The notes under the pieces are model-generated. The model was given only the letters and a program-made list of their open reading frames with translations, had not been told where the DNA came from and made no database searches. A program made the position numbers and the translations under genes. A DNA stretch of 64,000 bases from Margaritispora aquatica (taxonomy: Eukaryota; Ascomycota; Leotiomycetes; Helotiales; Discinellaceae), in assembly GCA_007644065.1 (NCBI GenBank), contig VJWN01000016.1, forward strand, positions 972,264 to 1,036,263, in the 5' to 3' direction. How positions within the stretch are numbered: position 1 is the stretch's first letter; the number at the start of each line of letters is the position of its first letter. Shown piece after piece: positions 58,271 to 64,000 of the stretch.

Positions 58271-58605
58271 ATATAGAAAACCTCGTTTTCGTCTTCTACT
58301 TGCACTTCAAACTTGAATGTGCTGCTGGAGTTTGACTCGTCCACCAGTCGGATTTTCCACTCCAAACTATCGCGAGAGACTTCATAGGTTGCATCAAAGC
58401 TTAAGACAGCAACTTCGCTCGTGGCATGAGGAGTTACTACGGTCACATCCCTGAAAAGGTCTCCCCTAGTAATTTCGAATTCGATAGTGATATTACATGG
58501 GTTATCTGAGCCTTTGTTTACCCAAACAGTAAGAATAATTGGTGCAGCATCCGTATTGTCGTTCTTTCGGTGTTGATCGCCAACGCAGATATCGTATCTG
58601 GACCC
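58271..58605 (-). pseudogene. Orphan exon of an extracellular-type protein, 5' end cut by AT-rich block
   Basis: About 111 codons are open on the minus strand without an internal ATG start: RYDICVGDQHRKNDNTDAA, LTVWVNKGSDNPCNITIEFE, SLEWKIRLVDESNSSSTF. The alternating strand pattern suggests a beta-sandwich. It ends at a good donor (TTCTATAT then GTAAGT), and downstream pieces KLFIDID and VNDVTLLEMNESVTLFE look like further small exons. Upstream, at about 58605, coding character stops abruptly at the edge of the AT-rich block, so no start codon or first exon can be found. Family not recognised. Confidence 0.45.
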
Positions 58606-58729
58606 TTTGTGTTATATGAAATAGACCGTACCCGGATATTTGGCTATATTTTTACTATAAATACCTTATTCCTTTTATACCCCGTGCTTTCTTTCGTTCT
58701 CTTATAGACAGTAGGTCCAAAGATAGTTC

Positions 58730-58775
58730 GGTAATAGATCTAAAGGTAATAGATCTAAAGGTAATAGATATTAAA
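58730..58775. repeat. 15-base tandem repeat
   Basis: GGTAATAGATCTAAA occurs at 58730-58744 and again at 58745-58759, followed by a diverged third copy starting at 58760 (GGTAATAGATATTAAAG). Confidence 0.9.
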
Positions 58776-58908
58776 GTAGGTAGTAGATCTAGCAGATCTA
58801 GACGATCCAAAGACAGTAGATAGATTTATAAAAGTAGTAAATTAAATTGTAACTTTTTCGTTATTCTCGACTATAGTAAATTCGTGATTTTTAATAATAA
58901 TAGTAAAC

Positions 58909-59556
58909 AAGCCAGCTAATCAGCGAGCTTATAATCTATACCAAAAAGCCTATCAACTTGAGATTTAATTTATATTAACAAATAAACATAGCTTTTTTCC
59001 GCTAGTAGACTCGCTTTTAAGCTCGAGGATATCAGGAATGGTATGTGATGAGTAGGGGTCACGTGGTATAGGTATAATAGAGATGTCAGGTAATAGAGAG
59101 TTACGGACCTATCGGCCATGCCTCTGTCTAGCGTCCGATTACCCCGCTTTTCGTATATAAATAAGAGTTAGGAGTAACTTAGTAGAAGTAAAGAGAAGTT
59201 TTAATAAGATTAGGATTCCTATAATACTGATTCTTACCACCCTATTAAGCGAACCCTATAGAGGATTAGTTTTTATAGTTTTCGAAATTAGTTTTAATAT
59301 CTTTTATTAGCCGAAGTTTTCGAGTCTTTAATTTTACTTCATACTACCGCCTTTATTATATTATATATAGGTTTTATTATTATAGTATAAATTTTATATC
59401 TTGACTTTATACTTTTATACTCCATAGTTAAGGATATTATTATACTCTTTGCTATTAGCGAGCTTGTAAGCTAATATAAGTAGGTTAGCGCGAATCTTTA
59501 ATTATATTAGTAAGTTAGCTACGAATACCTTTCGCTGATTAGCTGACTGACTGGCT
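58909..59556. mobile_element. 648-base element with terminal inverted repeats (MITE-like)
   Basis: The left end AAGCCAGCTAATCAGCGA (58909-58926) is matched in inverse orientation at the right end (59532-59556), where the complement reads AAGCCAGTCAGTCAG then CTAATCAGCGA. The right copy has an 8-base TCAGTCAG expansion. The interior is AT-rich and non-coding, as in a non-autonomous DNA element. No convincing target-site duplication was found, so the exact outer limits are uncertain. Confidence 0.55.
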
Positions 59557-59976
59557 TATTGGCTACTCTGGTCCGTACGATCTTGGACTTATTGAAAAGC
59601 GTCTTATCGAACTAGGGTGGGTTCTAAACTGTACGCCATGGCTTGAATCAGCAACAACACCCGACTTGATTTTGGTAAATGCAAGGTCAGATATCTTTGA
59701 TTACAGATCCCCTTTAATCTCCGAAGAGATTGATAAGCGAATTTAGGGATAGATCAGATGAATCTAAGGCTTTCAAAATGTCATTCCTAGATAAAAATGT
59801 ATGTTTGCCGAAATCCGAAAAGTTTTCTTTGAAGCTAGCTATAAGTTAAAATGCCAGATTTGTCAATTCTATATTACTTTACAAGTCTCTGCAGAGCGGA
59901 GTTTGGCTTTAAAACAATTCCTTCTTTCCTTCATACAGACCGAGAAACAGCCCAATGGTAATCTTACAAAGAAAAA

Positions 59977-61329
59977 TCAGGATCTTAGGTTAAGCTCAGG
60001 GTATTCTGGAATAGTCCATCCGCCCTCACCTGAATCCGCCACCTTTGGAACCATACGCTGAATTAATTTGTCAATCTTCAAGGCAGATATAGCCCAGATC
60101 GCGTTGTGTAAGACCCAAATCGCAAGTCGAGAAGTGGGCCAAAAAGGGCTTCCCGAACCTCCAGTAGGTATGCTGTGGTATTCGAGAATAGGGGCTTGCA
60201 TTACCCTCTCGTATTCCTTCAATGCAGTACTCACATCGTTCCCGTGTTTGGCCAATTCACCAGCGAGGACATACCCGCCCACAAGCGATGCAGTAGTTCC
60301 CATGCCTGTCAAGACACTAGGACAATATCCCGCATCCCCAAGAAGCACAACTCTTCCATTGTATAACTTATTCAACTTCACCTGCCCAATTTCGCACATG
60401 TAAAAGTCGTCACACGTCTTCAGCCCTCTCAAGAACCGGGGGGTTTCCCAACCAGCTCCATTGAACATCTCTGCCCAAACCTCCTTCTGCTTCTCCATAG
60501 GTTCTTTGATAACACTCTTCAGCTTTGGCGAGTTGTCCATACTGAAGAGAAATACCTGCGTTACGGGTCGGTCTCCAGTTCTTGTCATGATCCCCCTGTG
60601 AGATGTACCAATATAGGCTTTTGCAATCTCCCCTTCACCCTCAGCCCGCGGGACTTTATAGAACGCAGCGTGGATACCAAGTGATTTGAATGATTCCTCA
60701 CTAGCCCCCTGGCCGAAAGCCAAGCCTCTTGTTCGGGATCCCTGCCCATCTGCACCGACAACAAGGTCGTACCGCTCGTATTTCCCATCCGAGAACTTAA
60801 CATTCACGCCCTCATCACCCTGAGTCAGCTCCGTGATCGTCTTGCCGAACTCATAATTCAAATTTCCGGATTCCCCTGTTGCTTCCAAAACTTTTGCTTG
60901 TTCGTTGTGACTAGCATCATACAGCACCTTCACTAGGTCGCCTCGCATGATCTCGTAGTCGCTTGTCACAGACCTAGCGATAGCCCCCTTATTGGTGTCA
61001 CTACCGTTGAATTGCATCAACCGCGTTCCGTTCCAATCAACGAGGGCCATGCCAGTCTCAGCAATACAGTGTGACTTGATGGTGTCTAGCAGGGACATCT
61101 TTTTCATCACTGAAATGCCTTGGCCCTTCAGGTCAATCTGTTGTCCTGACACACGTAGCGATGGTGAACGTTCTATGACTGTGATGTTGTGCCTTTGACC
61201 GGAGCTCTGCAGAAGGGTTGCAAGAGCTGGGCCGCCAACGCCTGCCCCGACAATGAGGATATTCATTGGCATTGCAATTCCAGGTAATGATTGTAGCACG
61301 GTGAGTACGGGTTTTGTGATAGTTGGCAT
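59977..61329 (-). CDS. FAD-dependent monooxygenase
   Basis: Single exon, 450 residues, normal for single-component aromatic hydroxylases (PF01494). The FAD-binding loop is ILIVGAGVGGPALA (Gly28-x-Gly30-x2-Gly33). The DG motif appears as DLVVGADGQGSRTR near residue 195, and the GD motif as VVLLGDAGYCPS near 328, followed by GMGTTASLVGGYVLAGEL. Alternative starts exist at Met20 and Met22, just before the FAD loop; the ATG at 61329 is used as the longest. The enzyme would use NAD(P)H and oxygen to hydroxylate or epoxidise a small substrate that is not predictable. The C-terminal region is hydrophobic and may contact a membrane. It is intact although it sits between mutated repeats and a regulator relic. 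Confidence 0.9.
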   Translation of the reverse strand: MPTITKPVLTVLQSLPGIAMPMNILIVGAGVGGPALATLLQSSGQRHNITVIERSPSLRVSGQQIDLKGQGISVMKKMSLLDTIKSHCIAETGMALVDWNGTRLMQFNGSDTNKGAIARSVTSDYEIMRGDLVKVLYDASHNEQAKVLEATGESGNLNYEFGKTITELTQGDEGVNVKFSDGKYERYDLVVGADGQGSRTRGLAFGQGASEESFKSLGIHAAFYKVPRAEGEGEIAKAYIGTSHRGIMTRTGDRPVTQVFLFSMDNSPKLKSVIKEPMEKQKEVWAEMFNGAGWETPRFLRGLKTCDDFYMCEIGQVKLNKLYNGRVVLLGDAGYCPSVLTGMGTTASLVGGYVLAGELAKHGNDVSTALKEYERVMQAPILEYHSIPTGGSGSPFWPTSRLAIWVLHNAIWAISALKIDKLIQRMVPKVADSGEGGWTIPEYPELNLRS

Positions 61330-61732
61330 ATTATACTTTGTGATTTAGGAGAATGTGATGAACAGTAGGAAAGATGAGGAGGAAATCGCATGCTACTTAT
61401 ACGATAATTTGCGAAATAAAGCTTCTGATTTATTTGCCCGAAAAAGCCACCGTTTATTCGTATTTTGTTTTCGGAGGCTTAACTCTCGCTTTCGGAGTCG
61501 ACTCGGTCCTTTCTACCAATGATGTATTGAGTATGGTCGGACAATGGTGGGCTCTGAGGACCAAAGACGCAGAAATTAACCGACGTTCTTAATTCATTCT
61601 CTAATTCCGAGTCAAGCGATTCGATTCAACGTATATCGGAGATTGACCATGTCTCTAGGAGTGATCCGAGCATGGGCGGACCTTGACATTTTAAAGACTC
61701 AACTACGCAATACCGAATAATACAGACAACAA
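61330..61732. other. Intergenic, no gene seen
   Basis: About 400 bases upstream of the monooxygenase start; no coding sequence recognised. Confidence 0.45.
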
Positions 61733-62560
61733 TGTCTGAGCTTGAACGTCTGCACCGAAGGTCGGCCGTGTAAGTTGGGTCTCCCCATGGTGCCGCCATA
61801 CTAATAACACGAATGCTCACTCCTCAGATCAGCAACCTTCAGTGTGACTCAGCGAATTTACTCAATATGGCAGCTTTCACTGTTGAGATTCGTCAAAGGT
61901 TGTGGAATGATGCTAGAGATCACTCCATATTCAAGTATGGAATCGGGAGGGCATCCACTTATCTCGCTTGCTTGATACCGCGCCTCCCACTGTTGTTAAT
62001 GACGACCAGCATATAAACCCCTTTACCGAAAGCTTCGAGCATATCATAGCAGTTTCAAGCACTGGCCTTCCCGGTTCGAGACATGTATGCTAGAGATGAT
62101 CTTCTGTCGTTATCTGTCTTCTCTCCACATTCCGTTTCTGGGCTCACTAATTTATGAAAATACTTTTGTCTTCTCTAGAAAGGCCATAATCAAGACATCA
62201 CTCAACATATGGGGTACGAAAAATCTACTTTCGGTCGTTATGGCAAATCCACCACATACTGAGACACCGTCGGTCAATGAAAAAGACGTGTTGCGCCTTA
62301 CACTTGGCAGCCTAGCCTTCTTCTGCACCATCACTCTCCAGGCTAGCTTTGTGATTGCAGCCAAGCTTCGTACACAACTGCGTGAGAACTAAAACTTGGG
62401 TCCTACGCCTCAGCGAATGGACCTGCTTTCCGTGCTTGGCAGCGCAAAGATACTGGCATTGCGGTGTATCAATGCTGGTGAAACAAACATATCGAGAATT
62501 ACTTACTGATTCGCGTGATCTCTGCACAGATCTACGGGCTCATGTAAAGTACATCGAATG
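61733..62560 (+). pseudogene. Degenerate fungal transcription-factor fragment (Fungal_trans)
   Basis: Pieces of a Fungal_trans domain are visible in changing frames: AAFTVEIRQRLWNDARDHS (the conserved RRLWW-like segment), then TVVNDDQHINPFTESFEHII (equivalent to the following LNVNDxD region), then SRKAIIKTSLNIW and a tail ending AKLRTQLREN. An ATG at 61733 (MSELERLHRRSA) may be the start of a former exon but no zinc cluster is seen. Several frame changes and stops exclude a functional product. It lies between the FAD monooxygenase and the copia-like element. Confidence 0.5.
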
Positions 62561-62699
62561 ATGAATCTCCACAATCGCTTATCAGAGCGGCTGAAGATGT
62601 GATGATAAGATTTTTGTCAATTCTCGAAATCAAATTCGTTTACTATCCGCAGGATTTTGTTTTTGAAGGGAATGCGCTTGTAGATATTTCATTGTATAT

Positions 62700-64000
62700 T
62701 CCCGATGATTGAGTAGAGGGTTGCGATTTATTAGTTTTATAATAAGCTATTATATTAAAAACTATTAAACAGATTACCCTTTTAATAAAGGATTAGGCGT
62801 AGTAGGAAGTATAGGAGAATAGTAGTTATATTAGATAATCTTCGGTAGGAGTATTTTAGTCTATTAGAGCTTCTATATAAGCTTAAATATAGACTATCTA
62901 CTACCTCTAACTAGAGCTAAGTTAACCGTAGTTATTTTAGCTTTCTATCTTACTTAATATTTTAGATTCTAGATAGTAAATATTCTACTAAACCCTTATT
63001 CCTTTAATACTTCCCTATAGGGGAAATCCGCTGACCTTCTGACGTTAGTTAACTATTCAGAGTAATTTTCTAAACCGAATAAACCCTAGCTTCTATAAAA
63101 GCTTTATTATACTATTGGCGACTATTCGATCCGTAGAAATATATATAATATCGAGCTTCCCTCGTTTTTTAAGATTTCGAATATAATAGTAGCTAATATC
63201 GATATACTTAGATCGTTCGTATAAATATAGATTATTAACAAATACTAATACACCCTAATTATTATTAAGTATATAGATAGTATTTAGGCTTTTCTTAATA
63301 TATTTTCCTATATCTAGATCCCTAAAGACTTATCCGAACTATTATCCCTATTTATTATATATCGCTATAGTTATATATTCTAATTTACAGCTTAAAGTAG
63401 CGACGGATCTTTATTTTTTATTTTCCTAGGCGAGTAGTCCGCTATAAAATATTATAATATATCCTAAAACGCTTTTTCGATCGGTTTTATTACCTGTCTA
63501 GTTAGTATCTATATAGACGACTAAGTACTTATAAGCTTTTCTAGGACTAAAACGTAGTTTCTACTAAACTATAGAATTAAGATATCGTATAAGTTTTTTT
63601 ATTATTATCCTATATTATTCGTATAGATTATTTATATATTAACTTAACTTTCTAAATATAAATACTGTATCTAGTCTTACAAATATTATAGTATATATTA
63701 ATTTATTAATCTTTCTTTAGTAATCGGTTATATTAATCTATATATCCTTATTAGTAGTAAGACTATAGTTATTATAGTCTATTAATAGATAAGTTTTACT
63801 TTTAGTTAATAGTTTAACGAATCCGAGTTTTTATAATACTATTTAAAGATATTCTTTCTATTCGACAAAAATTATCCGGTTCTTTTTATCTTTAGTAACT
63901 CTAATTCTAAAAATCTTATAAATATTTTCTAGATATTTAGACTTAAATTATCTATTGAATAAAAGACTCTAAATTAGTAGTTATAAGTACCTAGATTAGA
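62700..64000 (-). mobile_element. RIP-mutated Ty1/copia retrotransposon fragment
   Basis: Extremely AT-rich sequence runs to the window edge. Read on the minus strand, it keeps the order of the reverse-transcriptase tail and RNase H of copia elements: RLDTVFIF ... YINNLYE ... LIRYL, then YLVVYIDTN followed by TGNKTDRKSVLGY, each interrupted by many stops. The mutations are mostly C-to-T/G-to-A type, as expected from RIP. Limits on the right lie outside the window. No restored sequence is offered. Confidence 0.6.

Larger units (their letters stand above)
58611..59640. repeat. AT-rich repetitive block, RIP-like
   Basis: Sequence composition changes sharply to AT-rich with many TA steps and no open frames. 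It includes a 15-base tandem repeat (58730-58775) and an element with inverted ends (58909-59556). A TATATAAATAAGAG motif near 59154 resembles a promoter of a retroelement LTR. It separates the orphan exon from the FAD monooxygenase gene. Confidence 0.65.

Noticed and set aside
1..64000. tRNA genes, rRNA, CRISPR arrays, prokaryotic operons
   Set aside because: No cloverleaf with a T-loop GGTTCGA-type box in context, no rRNA, no regularly spaced repeats; the window is eukaryotic.

Overview
This window is from a filamentous ascomycete (Pezizomycotina; perhaps Leotiomycetes, at low confidence). The evidence is split genes with 45-70 base introns using GTAAGT-like donors and CTAAC/CTGAC-like branch sites, fungus-specific families (Zn2Cys6 and Fungal_trans_2 regulators, 2EXR, DUF1479, DUF1772), a class II myosin, and AT-rich blocks that look mutated by RIP. 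Gene models were built by hand from splice sites and reading frame. Where the codon sum closes exactly the model is stated as such.

Left arm (0.5-19 kb) is accessory. A sugar transporter, a DUF1479 dioxygenase and a Zn2Cys6 regulator form a compact group (561-6519). Then come two divergent broken genes, a TauD-type dioxygenase and a UbiA prenyltransferase (6749-9312), a small Gly/Lys-rich protein, an amino acid/choline permease with very small exons, and a broken secreted-protein gene. Next is a divergent pair of Rieske-oxygenase-like genes (15871-19099). One keeps the Rieske cluster ligands but has no visible mononuclear iron site; the other keeps the mononuclear iron site but has no Rieske motif. 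This complementary pair is the most interesting item in the window.

The middle (19-49 kb) is mostly housekeeping: a 2EXR protein, a DUF1772 membrane protein and an NAD(P)-binding protein in divergent order, a 1102-residue coiled-coil protein with a four-times repeated FASQA motif, a 1258-residue polytopic GT2-like protein, the myosin II heavy chain, a Red1-like zinc-finger protein (head to head with myosin), a broken MFS transporter, and a SET-domain protein.

The right arm (50-64 kb) is accessory and decaying: a BAHD-type acyltransferase with an in-frame stop, a Fungal_trans_2-type regulator with unresolved joins, a kelch-repeat membrane protein, an orphan exon cut off by an AT-rich block, a 648 base element with inverted ends, an intact FAD monooxygenase, a degenerate regulator fragment and, at the edge, a heavily mutated Ty1/copia element. 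Of the roughly two dozen loci, five are clearly broken and several more are doubtful, almost all in the two accessory arms.
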